DNA of 14,223 nt from Pseudomonadota bacterium (lineage in GTDB: Bacteria > Pseudomonadota > Gammaproteobacteria > Halothiobacillales > Halothiobacillaceae): the NCBI GenBank assembly GCA_021795795.1, contig JAJYPA010000173.1, forward strand, positions 1 to 14,223, in the 5' to 3' direction. Shown here one piece after another: positions 7,320 to 13,871 of this stretch. The notes below the pieces were generated by a model. That model saw nothing but the letters and a program-made list of their open reading frames with translations, was not told where the DNA came from and ran no database searches. Made by a program: the position numbers and the translations under genes. The first letter of the stretch is position 1. Every line of letters starts with the position of its first letter.

Positions 7320-8073
7320 TCGCTTGAACTTCTAACTCGTACGCATCAATTTCCTCATGGTAGCTTGCTTGAATGTTATCAGCGAACGAGGATTTCAATT
7401 GTCGGAGACTATTTGCGTAATAGCCTTCCGCTGCTTTCCATGATTTAAATATTCTACACCGTATTTTTGAAACGAAGACCTGTGGCTCCAACGCTAAGAA
7501 CAACCCCGCAGTAGAAGTGATTTTTTCAAAAATATCTTGACGGAGAGCGTTTTCTCCGGGAAGGAGACTTGGGTTGAAGTTATTGAAAGTATAATTTCTG
7601 AGGGCCTCCTTCATGCGCACCCAATCGCGCGCATCGACTTGAACAACCGAAGATTTTTCGTTCATCTTTCGAGCGTCATGGACTGATGGAGATACACTGT
7701 TAAGGCTCTTAAATAGCTCGAATGAGCCGAAATGAAACAGTTCCTCTGAAATCACTACTACATCAACATCTGACTCTTCTTTAAACTGCCTTCCAAATTT
7801 GATAGGAGATGGACTAAATCCAAGCTTCGCGCTTCCCACGATGCAAACATCTTGCGATCCGACAGAAAATCTTTCTGCAACCTGCTCGCGAAAGATGACA
7901 TATTTCATCGGGCTAGATTCGAAAACGTATGGGGTTCCCTCTAGCAAGAATACTTTGGCCAGTACGTTATGGGAGTCGACGGCGATAACTAAAGATTTAA
8001 ATTCGTCCGGTACAGGTATTTTCCCGCCAGCTAATAGCTCAAGCAAATTGTCAGTTGTATTTTCGATGGCCAC
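7300..8073 (-). CDS. Nucleotidyltransferase-fold protein, third gene of the defence operon
   Basis: 257 residues from GTG at 8073, with AAGGAG (complement of 8079-8084) five bases upstream; the same CAAGGAGAC ribosome site precedes the CD-NTase gene. Residues 79-84 read VGSAKL and residues 101-107 SDVDVVV, the GS...DxD pattern of the polymerase-beta nucleotidyltransferase fold. The loop between GS and the two aspartates is longer than in the CD-NTase, with FSPSPIKFGRQFKEE inserted. A third catalytic acid cannot be assigned by eye. The C-terminal half (FVSKIRCRIFKSWKAAEGYY) looks helical. It has no membrane segment. It may modify a nucleotide or target, or regulate the system; a link with the two upstream genes is inferred from orientation, composition and spacing (77 bases). 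Confidence 0.75.
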   Translation of the reverse strand: MAIENTTDNLLELLAGGKIPVPDEFKSLVIAVDSHNVLAKVFLLEGTPYVFESSPMKYVIFREQVAERFSVGSQDVCIVGSAKLGFSPSPIKFGRQFKEESDVDVVVISEELFHFGSFELFKSLNSVSPSVHDARKMNEKSSVVQVDARDWVRMKEALRNYTFNNFNPSLLPGENALRQDIFEKITSTAGLFLALEPQVFVSKIRCRIFKSWKAAEGYYANSLRQLKSSFADNIQASYHEEIDAYELEVQANVAAPA

Positions 8074-8107
8074 AAAGTCTCCTTGAGGTTGGTTTAACGC
8101 CTGAACT

Positions 8108-8140
8108 AACCGGCCTGCGGGCTTTTCGCGCAGGTTGGTT
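8108..8140 (-). promoter_or_regulatory. Intercistronic hairpin between SLATT and second NTase genes
   Basis: AACCGGCCTGCG (8108-8119) and CGCAGGTTGGTT (8129-8140) form a 12-position inverted repeat with 10 Watson-Crick pairs, possibly with G-U pairs in addition, around a nine-base loop. AGGTTGGTT also recurs at 8086-8094, beside the ribosome site of the downstream gene, so on the transcript AGGCCGGUU could pair with either of two AACCAACCU copies. No U-run follows on either strand, which argues against an intrinsic terminator. It may control the ratio of second NTase to SLATT by RNA folding or processing. Confidence 0.5.
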
Positions 8141-8150
8141 GAATGATAAG

Positions 8151-8732
8151 CTAGCCACGTTTTAACTCTCGCGGAAGAAATGCATCAATTTCATTGTCGG
8201 AAAATGTCATATCCTCATTTCTCTTGAGAGCCTCCTGCGCCTTCTTATATGCCGCGTATGTCGTGCTAGGAGAACCGGCATATACGTTATGCAAAGCAGC
8301 TAGCAGCTTGTCTCGCTCTTCCTGAAGCGCCTCAAGAGGTTTCTGACCCATGGCTAGATCGACCAGAAGAGTTAAGTACTGCTCACGAATTAGCCAGATG
8401 TCATTGGCAGCCTGTCTGTGTTTCTGAGCAAGTTCCCCTAGGTCGTAATTCTTGGTGTAGGCATTTAGCACTAAGAGCGATGTGGATAGCACGACCCCGA
8501 CTGCGGCTCCAACATTACCGGAGCCAAAGAACGTCGTTATAAAGCTACCAGTGGTAAAGGCCGACAGAAGAATCTGCCAAAGCTTTATGGTGGACAGGTG
8601 AGCAAGGAGAATGTCGGCACATTTCTCGTGCGTCTTGTGAGAGTAGACAACTCTCCCGTAACACTCCCTTAGTTGGCCTTCGAGGATGTGCCGTGCTTCT
8701 GGCGTGTCATTAGTCTGGAAAGTTTGTTCCAA
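8151..8732 (-). CDS. SLATT-domain two-helix membrane effector
   Basis: 193 residues if started at the TTG with first base 8732, which has GGAGAG about seven bases upstream and overlaps the end of the CD-NTase gene by 23 bases. A TTG at 8795 would give 214 residues but lacks a clear ribosome site and overlaps by 86 bases. The N-terminal helix (HILEGQLRECYGRVVYSHKTHEKCADIL) leads to two membrane segments at about residues 51-70 and 74-92, then LNAYTKNYDLGELAQKH and a long soluble helical region. This is the SLATT layout (SMODS and SLOG-associating two-TM effector). SLATT proteins are predicted to damage the membrane when triggered by a nucleotide signal. Adjacency to a SMODS enzyme supports a CBASS-like effector role. 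The exact SLATT subfamily is not decided. Confidence 0.88.
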   Translation of the reverse strand: MEQTFQTNDTPEARHILEGQLRECYGRVVYSHKTHEKCADILLAHLSTIKLWQILLSAFTTGSFITTFFGSGNVGAAVGVVLSTSLLVLNAYTKNYDLGELAQKHRQAANDIWLIREQYLTLLVDLAMGQKPLEALQEERDKLLAALHNVYAGSPSTTYAAYKKAQEALKRNEDMTFSDNEIDAFLPRELKRG

Positions 8733-9591
8733 ATATATCTCTCCATTTCTGTTTGGCGGACCATTCTTGCTTTGGTGTGGCAGTTTCGTGGGCAATAGCC
8801 TCTAGTGAAATGTTGTAGCAGCGTTTGGCCTTGTATTGGAACAGCCCTTTCCCATACACGTATTGGCCGCTTCCCGGAGCTTTCCAGTACACTTGCTCCG
8901 AATCCTGTTCTGATAACCATTTGAAAAAGTCCCTGCACATGTAGTCATAGTACAGATATGACTTATCCTTGTATTGCCATGAGCTGATGAACTGATAGGC
9001 GAGCGTATCAATCAGCAGGCCACCAATAGGAACTCTCCATTTTCGTTTCCATGCCCGCGCCATACGACATAGCCGCACAAGATTTCCTTTGCAGGAAGCA
9101 TTGCGATCCCTAATTGCCAGGATTTCCGGCTTAGGGTTTGTGACCCGCCAACTGCCGCCATTGTTTGCATTTGGAAATGTGTAACTGTCGTTTTTGTTGA
9201 TAAACACCGGGACGACTTCAAATGAAATACCATCATTGAACGGGACAACGATCACTTGGCCATCGGCTCGAATATTTGTGGTTGAGTACGTATTCTCAAT
9301 AGATTGTTTAACAGTCTGCAATAGCGCGGACTGACCGTTTCCTGAGTAGTTGTTGGACCTCTCATACTCCGAATACGGCAACTGGAAAATTATGTCCAGA
9401 TCGCTGAACCCCTGAATGGCTGTGTTTCTCCCATACGAGCCGACATACAAACTATGGGAGATATCAGAAGCCGTGTTCCAAAAGTCGATGTTTAGGCGCT
9501 TCGTGATGTTCTTGTAACGTTGCGAAATCGTTCCGCCATCGGTAACCTGAAGGTTTGTGCAGAAGGTACTGAACCAGTCTCCAAGACCCAT
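8710..9591 (-). CDS. SMODS-family CD-NTase (cyclic nucleotide synthase)
   Basis: 293 residues from ATG at 9591, with AAGGAGA about seven bases upstream, giving MGLGDWFSTFCTNLQV, a usual start for this family. In-frame ATGs at 9702 and 9699 behind GGGAGGGG would add 36-37 residues and cannot be excluded. The catalytic pattern is complete: GSYGRNT at residues 51-57, SDLDI at 63-67 (D64, D66), and the third acid in SFEVVP (E125). The C-terminal half, LLIDTLAYQFISSW to FGTNFPD, is the helical lobe of the SMODS type. CD-NTases make cyclic oligonucleotides on phage infection and so activate an effector encoded beside them, here the SLATT protein. Product nucleotide cannot be predicted from sequence. 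The last 23 bases overlap the effector gene, implying coupled translation. Confidence 0.92.
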   Translation of the reverse strand: MGLGDWFSTFCTNLQVTDGGTISQRYKNITKRLNIDFWNTASDISHSLYVGSYGRNTAIQGFSDLDIIFQLPYSEYERSNNYSGNGQSALLQTVKQSIENTYSTTNIRADGQVIVVPFNDGISFEVVPVFINKNDSYTFPNANNGGSWRVTNPKPEILAIRDRNASCKGNLVRLCRMARAWKRKWRVPIGGLLIDTLAYQFISSWQYKDKSYLYYDYMCRDFFKWLSEQDSEQVYWKAPGSGQYVYGKGLFQYKAKRCYNISLEAIAHETATPKQEWSAKQKWRDIFGTNFPD

Positions 9592-9755
9592 ATGGTCTCC
9601 TTGTGAAAGTGGCCAACCTAGTTTAGGCAGCGTCTGCGCCGCCCTGCCCACATCGCCGAAATTCCGTTTGCCCCACAGGGTCGCCATCACGCTAAGCATC
9701 ATCCCCTCCCTCTGCCTGTGTAGGGCAACCAAAGTTCTTCAGAGGTTTCAGAATG

Positions 9756-9783
9756 ATATGCGCACCATATAAGATAAATTATC
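9756..9783 (-). promoter_or_regulatory. AT-rich patch with inverted repeats upstream of the defence operon
   Basis: ATATG (9756-9760) and CATAT (9766-9770) form one inverted repeat with a five-base spacer; GATAAATTATC (9773-9783) is a second perfect palindrome around a central A. On the - strand, TATCAT (complement of 9753-9758) matches five of six -10 positions, but no good -35 was found at 16-18 bases. The patch lies 165-192 bases upstream of the preferred CD-NTase start and is a candidate promoter with operator sites. Confidence 0.3.
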
Positions 9784-9799
9784 CCGCATGCTCCCCAGT

Positions 9800-10000
9800 A
9801 AAGTAGAGGCAACTTAGCTTATTCTAATGTCTGATTCCTGAACTTGCCGTTTCCCATGCTCAAGGGTATTTCTAGGGGACAAAGCAGGCAATGCTCGCGC
9901 GGAGATACTGCATGTGGCGATCATGGTTGCATGCCGAACCCTGGTCCAGGACAGGAGTCGCCTATGTCCACCTTATACGGATGCGGACAGGACTTGTCCT
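9800..10000. other. Intergenic stretch with no recognised gene
   Basis: Between the right copy of GCTCCCCAGT and the antitoxin remnant I see no convincing gene on either strand, no tRNA-like cloverleaf and no transposase fragment. A + strand reading frame from 9844 crosses into the antitoxin remnant and is considered spurious. Short local palindromes such as AGGACTTGTCCT near 9989-10000 are noted without interpretation. Confidence 0.4.
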
Positions 10001-10261
10001 TTACGGCTGTCTCGGCCCTGAGTTATCGGCCACGTCCGGGTCCAGCATCCGTACATAAAGGGTATATAGGAATGCCCTTAGCCCTGGCCTTAGCTTTTAC
10101 GACGTCCAGAAGGGCGGCCGGTATTCGCATATGCAAAGCGGCGTCCTTCGGCCTATCCCAAAGCGCATCGGCTCGAACTCACCGAAATCCAGGTCAGACA
10201 GGTCCTGTTCCAGGAAAGCTTCGGCCTCTGCATTAGTCTTGAGGTCTGGCACTTGCTTCAT
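10001..10261 (-). pseudogene. Frameshifted CopG-type antitoxin (BrnA-like) remnant
   Basis: Reading from ATG at 10261, the first frame gives MKQVPDLKT, then AFLEQDLSDLDFGEFEPMRF, the usual start of CopG-type antitoxins of the BrnA kind, before it runs to a stop after 54 codons. A shift of frame near 10148-10150 restores KDAALHMRIPAALLDVVKAK and ARAKGIP, the ribbon-helix-helix DNA-binding region. A second shift near 10055-10062 restores YVRMLDPDVADN and a stop at 10001-10003. Such antitoxins bind and repress the operon and neutralise a toxin RNase. No BrnT-like toxin is seen on the upstream side (10262-10423) or elsewhere in the window. I infer decay of a toxin-antitoxin pair. Homology is by motif; two independent indels make sequencing error less likely than decay but not impossible. 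Confidence 0.65.
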
Positions 10262-10350
10262 TCTTAAAAAATACACGCCTGTCTACACACAAGCAAGCTG
10301 ATCAGTCCGCAGGATACATGCCGGGTGCAGCCCCTGCCAGGCGCAATCCC

Positions 10351-10380
10351 CTACCTATCCCCTTTTTGGCTGGCTATACC
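10351..10380 (+). promoter_or_regulatory. Bipartite promoter-like element, copy 2, upstream of trbF
   Basis: CTACCTATCCCC at 10351-10362 and GCTATACC at 10373-10380, the same blocks and spacing as at 3315-3344. It ends 43 bases before the trbF ATG. Because the antitoxin remnant and cargo operon point the other way, the right T4SS block needs its own promoter about here, which fits a promoter role. Confidence 0.5.
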
Positions 10381-10423
10381 AGAGCAGGAAGCGGGTGTTG
10401 GCTTTTGGACAGGGGAGCCCTTT

Positions 10424-11104
10424 ATGGCAGAACAGAAAGAGGTCGCCGAACACTACCTGGTGGCGCGGCGGGAGTGGCTGGAACGGTACGGCGACTACAT
10501 CGCCCAGGCGAAGAACTGGCGGGTGGCCGCCTTCGTGTCCTGGAGCATCACTGCGCTTTTCGGCGCCGGACTCGTCTACGAGGCTGACCGGGTGCATGTC
10601 GTGCCCTATGTCGTCGAAGTCAATCATCTGGGGCAGGCCGTGCATCTCGCCCAGGAAGTGCAGGCGGGCACCTACGATCTGCCCGTGGTGCGCCACGTCA
10701 TCGCCCACTGGGTGCGGGACGTGCGGGAACGGCTACCCGTGGTGGCCGCCGAGAAGCAGATTTACCAGTCCACCTACCACATCGTGGGCAACAAGGAGAG
10801 CCAGCAGCTCACCGCGTATTTCCAGCGGAATAACCCGTACTCCAACTTCACCAACAACGAGGGCGGGCGGACCGTGGAAATCACGTCGGTCCTGCCCATA
10901 GGCACGCCCACGGACAAGGGCGGCACCCTGCAGGTGCAGTGGATCGAGACGCAGTATGGGGCCAGCGGGTCCATCGCGTGGCAGAAGGACTACGAGGGGA
11001 CCGTCACCTACCGCATCCAGCCGCCCTCCAGCAATCCCGCCGTCCTCAAGGTGGACCCCTTCGGCATCTATCTCACGTCTTTCACCTGGAATCTGGTTCC
11101 CTAA
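10424..11104 (+). CDS. trbF: TrbF, VirB8-like inner-membrane T4SS protein
   Basis: 226 residues from ATG 10424, with AGGGGAG at 10411-10417 upstream; the frame is open further upstream but MAEQKEVAEHYLVARREWLE is a usual TrbF start. One membrane helix lies at about residues 33-52 (WRVAAFVSWSITALFGAGLV), after the conserved RYGDYIAQAKNW. The periplasmic domain has the VirB8 features YVVEVNHLGQA, NNPYSNFTNNEGGRTVEI, LQVQWIET and a C-terminal GIYLTSFTW. VirB8 proteins nucleate assembly of the inner-membrane complex with VirB9/VirB10-type partners, which follow immediately. First gene of the right T4SS block. Confidence 0.93.
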   Translation: MAEQKEVAEHYLVARREWLERYGDYIAQAKNWRVAAFVSWSITALFGAGLVYEADRVHVVPYVVEVNHLGQAVHLAQEVQAGTYDLPVVRHVIAHWVRDVRERLPVVAAEKQIYQSTYHIVGNKESQQLTAYFQRNNPYSNFTNNEGGRTVEITSVLPIGTPTDKGGTLQVQWIETQYGASGSIAWQKDYEGTVTYRIQPPSSNPAVLKVDPFGIYLTSFTWNLVP

Positions 11105-11116
11105 AAGGAGATCGTC

Positions 11117-12205
11117 ATGCGTCCCTACATTCTTCGTGCGGCGGTGGCCGCGGCTACTTTCGGAATTGGCGGGGTAGCGATTGCCGGCGTCGCCGCCGGC
11201 GGTCCGGCCTCTCCGGACCCAGGCGGAATTCCGGGCAAGGTGCCGCCCATGGCTTCCTATACGGTGCCCGCCGTGCAGCAACCCAACGTGCAGGTTCTGG
11301 GGACGGATGGATCCGCCATGTCGGCCCGGGAGACCTCCACGGAAATCTGGGAAAAGGCCATCGCCACGCCGCCGCAGGGTCGCATCTCGGAGCGGTCCAA
11401 GAAGGCCGCGGAAAAGGCCTTGGTCGCCGCCTACGAGGCGGGTAAGACGCAGAACCTTCCCCCCATTGCCGGGACCAACGGCGAGGTGCTGTACGCCTAC
11501 GGACAGTCCCTGCCAACCCTGGTGACGGCACCCCTGCATACGTCGGTCATCGTTCTACGGTCCGGTATGACCGGTCCCAAGGCCATCGGGCTATCCCCCG
11601 CTTACTGGCAGGTGGAAGCCCTCATGGCGGGCCAGCAACCGGAACTCGCCGTCACGCCCCGGTTTGCCGGCCTGCACGCCAATCTGGTGGTGACGGGGAC
11701 GTCGCCCTCCGGCAAGGCCATGAACTACGTCATCGAGGTGACCAGCGACAAGACGCGCTACACACCCATGATCGGCTTCTACTACCCGGACGCAATCGTC
11801 CGTACCTGGAAGCAGGATGCCGCTGCCAAGGCGGCCTTCGCGCGGAAGGTTTCCCGTCAGGCCGTGGCGGTCCTGCCGACCATCGATGCCGCCAACCTGG
11901 ACTTCCACTGGAAAATCCATTGCGCCGACGGCGGCTGGTTCTCCGATAGCGATTGCCGGTCCATCGAGCCCTTGCGGGTCTTCGACGACGGCCAACAAAC
12001 CTTCATCCAGTTCCGGCCCGATCAGGGCAGCCACGGCGGCATACCGTCCGTGCTGGCGGAAAACGCCGCCGGACAGAACGCCATCGTCAACACCACGTTC
12101 CGGGACGGCTACTACATCGTGGACGGAGTGCCGCACAAGATCCTGCTCCTGGCCGGAAAGGGCAGCAGCGGCAAGGTGGTCCGGCTCATCCACGAGCGCA
12201 ACTAA
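11117..12205 (+). CDS. trbG: TrbG, VirB9-like T4SS outer-membrane-complex protein
   Basis: 362 residues from ATG 11117, twelve bases after trbF, with AAAAGGAGA at 11103-11111. A signal peptide is present (RPYILRAAVAAATFGIGGVAIA). The central part (TAPLHTSVIVLRSGM, HANLVVTGTSPSGKAMNYVI) matches the N-terminal beta domain of VirB9, and the end (FDDGQQTFIQFRP, TFRDGYYIVDGVPHKILLLA, GKVVRLIHER) matches the C-terminal domain that joins the core channel. Two cysteines (IHCADG and SDCRS) could pair. Slightly longer than common TrbG proteins (about 300). It acts in the periplasm and outer membrane with TrbI. Confidence 0.93.
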   Translation: MRPYILRAAVAAATFGIGGVAIAGVAAGGPASPDPGGIPGKVPPMASYTVPAVQQPNVQVLGTDGSAMSARETSTEIWEKAIATPPQGRISERSKKAAEKALVAAYEAGKTQNLPPIAGTNGEVLYAYGQSLPTLVTAPLHTSVIVLRSGMTGPKAIGLSPAYWQVEALMAGQQPELAVTPRFAGLHANLVVTGTSPSGKAMNYVIEVTSDKTRYTPMIGFYYPDAIVRTWKQDAAAKAAFARKVSRQAVAVLPTIDAANLDFHWKIHCADGGWFSDSDCRSIEPLRVFDDGQQTFIQFRPDQGSHGGIPSVLAENAAGQNAIVNTTFRDGYYIVDGVPHKILLLAGKGSSGKVVRLIHERN

Positions 12206-12216
12206 GGAGGGGACCC

Positions 12217-13518
12217 GTGGCAGACAATCGGATACCCCTGGGCGAAGGCCCGGGAAAGGTCAAGGGATCCCTGATCCCGGACAAGCGGAGCCTGGGCGCG
12301 CATCTGAGATCCAAAAAGATCGTCGCCGCAACCGTGCTGGCACTGGTGGCCGCAGGTGGAGGAGGGTTGCTCGCCATAGACAAGCTGCACGGTTTTGGCG
12401 CCGGGCCTTCCGCGGCGCAGGAGAAGCCACACAAGGCCCCGGACATGCGGGCGCTACCCAAATCGAAGCCTGACGTGACCGCTCCGGTAAACAGTACAGC
12501 CACCGCCGCGACGGCGAGCACCCGGTCGCAGGCTCCGGCGTACGTGGCGTCCCCGGCGACGGCCCCCGGCATCAGCCAACCCAGTCCGCAGGAGGCCGCC
12601 TTCATGGAGGCCCTGAGTGGGCAGGGAGAGCAGGGGGAATCCGGAACGTCCTGGGGAGGGAACCAGGCCGGCACGGCGGTCGCGGCCGCCGCGTCGGCAC
12701 TTGCCTCGCCCTTGCCGGGTGCGAACCCGGAAGACGCACTGACCCTGGCAAAGTCCATTGCGCTCATGACGGGCAAGAACAAGGCGCAGGGCGGGGTGTA
12801 CAGCACCCACCTGGATAGGCGTGAGGTCAGCCCCTGGGAACTGCTCCAGGGCGCCGTGATACCTGCCATCCTGGAGACGGGCATCAAGTCGGACCTTGCC
12901 GGCGAAGTCACGGCAGTCGTCGCCCATCCGGTCTACAACAGTCTGAACGCGGCCCACGTGCTGATCCCGGCGGGCAGTCGCCTGATCGGCTATTACCGGT
13001 CCGGGGCGGTCATGGGCCAGACCCGCGTAGGCGTGGAGTGGACCCGTATCGAGTTCCCCAACGGCACCTACATCCGGCTATCCAACATGCCGGGCACGTC
13101 GCCGCGCGGCTATGCGGGCTTCAGGGACCTGGTGAACAACCACACCTGGGAGATCTTCAAGAACGCCCTGCTTCTGTCCCTGATCGACGTGGGTATGGCC
13201 GAGGCGAGCCCGACCAGTACCTCCACCAACACGACGGGCGTTACGGCAAACCAGGCCTTGCAGAATGGGGAACAGGCCCTCGCCCAGACCTTCGGCCAGG
13301 CGGAGGCCCAGTTGTTCCAGAAGTACATCAACATCGCGCCGACCCTCACCATCCGGCCCGGATACGCTTTTAACGTGGTGGTGACGAAAGACCTGGTGTT
13401 CCCGGGACCATACCGGCACGGGGTGAATCTGGTGGGGAACAATGCGGCGTCCGTGGAGCCACAGGCTCCGGCCCAACCCTCCGAAGCCAACCCTTACGCG
13501 CAAGGAGGTGGCTGGTGA
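12217..13518 (+). CDS. trbI: TrbI, VirB10-like T4SS envelope-spanning protein
   Basis: 433 residues from GTG 12217, chosen because AAGGAGGGG at 12204-12212 is just upstream and MADNRIPLGEGPGKVKG fits a TrbI start; the frame is open further upstream within trbG. A membrane helix lies at about residues 34-54 (KIVAATVLALVAAGGGGLLA), followed by a long Pro/Ala/Gln-rich periplasmic linker and the VirB10 core from about residue 200: SPWELLQGAVIPAILETG, IPAGSRLIGYY, VEWTRIEFPNGTYI, GYAGFRDLVNNH, and at the end TIRPGYAFNVVVTKDL. VirB10 proteins span both membranes and gate the channel. No trbH lies between trbG and trbI. The stop overlaps the next start. Confidence 0.94.
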   Translation: MADNRIPLGEGPGKVKGSLIPDKRSLGAHLRSKKIVAATVLALVAAGGGGLLAIDKLHGFGAGPSAAQEKPHKAPDMRALPKSKPDVTAPVNSTATAATASTRSQAPAYVASPATAPGISQPSPQEAAFMEALSGQGEQGESGTSWGGNQAGTAVAAAASALASPLPGANPEDALTLAKSIALMTGKNKAQGGVYSTHLDRREVSPWELLQGAVIPAILETGIKSDLAGEVTAVVAHPVYNSLNAAHVLIPAGSRLIGYYRSGAVMGQTRVGVEWTRIEFPNGTYIRLSNMPGTSPRGYAGFRDLVNNHTWEIFKNALLLSLIDVGMAEASPTSTSTNTTGVTANQALQNGEQALAQTFGQAEAQLFQKYINIAPTLTIRPGYAFNVVVTKDLVFPGPYRHGVNLVGNNAASVEPQAPAQPSEANPYAQGGGW

Positions 13519-13793
13519 AGTCCCGGATCATCCCCCGGTTGCGGCGGGACCTCATCGCCCCGCAATACCGCGACGATGCCAACGCCCGGGCTGTGCGGGT
13601 GAGCCAGGAACTGGTGCGGCTTTCGGTGGTGGAGTTGCGCAACATGGGCCTGCGCCGGGCCAGTCGCCCCGTGCCGGAACCACCCTACGAACCCTTCGCC
13701 ATCGCGCTCACCCCGGAAGCGTCGGCCAAGGTCGCGCAGTTGCCGGACAGCGTGAGCGTATCGGCCATCGTGCAGGAGATTCTGCGGCGGTGA
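13515..13793 (+). CDS. Small coupled protein between trbI and parA, unknown function
   Basis: 92 residues from GTG 13515, overlapping the trbI stop as GTGA, with the strong ribosome site AAGGAGGTGG at 13502-13511. The product is soluble and basic (KSRIIPRLRRDLIAPQYRDD), with an Arg-rich middle and a C-terminal stretch PDSVSVSAIVQEILRR that looks like the dimerisation helix of a small ribbon-helix-helix or coiled-coil protein. Translational coupling to trbI is clear. It could be a conjugation accessory or a regulator; I do not recognise the family. Its stop codon is the beginning of the third repeated upstream element. Confidence 0.75.
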   Translation: MKSRIIPRLRRDLIAPQYRDDANARAVRVSQELVRLSVVELRNMGLRRASRPVPEPPYEPFAIALTPEASAKVAQLPDSVSVSAIVQEILRR

Positions 13794-13808
13794 CGAGACC
13801 ATCCGCGC
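13792..13808 (+). promoter_or_regulatory. Repeated upstream element, copy 3 (GACGAGACCATCCGCGC)
   Basis: GACGAGACCATCCGCGC at 13792-13808, 15 of 17 identical to copy 1, overlapping the stop codon of the 92-residue gene and starting 80 bases before the parA ATG. Its presence before parA suggests that partition and conjugation genes of the element share a regulator. Confidence 0.45.
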
Positions 13809-13833
13809 AAGCGATATGGGGCGCAACGGGCGC

Positions 13834-13843
13834 TGGCTATACC
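13834..13843 (+). promoter_or_regulatory. Partial copy of the TGGCTATACC block before parA
   Basis: TGGCTATACC matches the right-hand block of the element at 10351-10380 exactly over ten bases. The left block CTACCTATCCCC is not found at the expected distance. It stands 28 bases before the parA ATG, a plausible -10 position, but a ten-base match alone is weak. Confidence 0.25.
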
Positions 13844-13871
13844 CGTCTGGAAACCATCACAGGAGCTTTTC

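Larger units (their letters stand above)
7220..9799. other. Defence-gene cargo island inserted between trbL and trbF blocks
   Basis: The three-gene - strand operon lies between the two T4SS blocks, in opposite orientation. Its base composition is lower: 7441-7500 has 22 G+C of 60, against 37 of 60 at 11701-11760 in trbG. The ten-base sequence GCTCCCCAGT occurs in direct orientation at 7220-7229 and 9790-9799, bracketing the genes. No integrase or transposase is visible, so the mode of entry is unknown and the limits given are only the repeat positions. Confidence 0.45.

Noticed and set aside
9592..9732. Possible 47-residue N-terminal extension of the CD-NTase.
   Set aside because: The family normally starts close to the GLGDWFSTFC segment and ATG 9591 has AAGGAGA at good spacing. 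The in-frame ATG pair at 9699-9702 behind GGGAGGGG keeps a shorter extension possible.
9756..9766. On the - strand GGTGCGCATAT resembles the XerC half of a dif site (GGTGCGCATAA).
   Set aside because: After the six-base spacer the other half (TGAAACCTCTG) does not resemble the XerD half TTATGTTAAAT, and no second dif-like site flanks the cargo.
9844..10236. 130-codon + strand reading frame.
   Set aside because: It overlaps the CopG antitoxin remnant on the other strand, lacks a convincing ribosome site, and its product has no recognisable domain or protein-like order.
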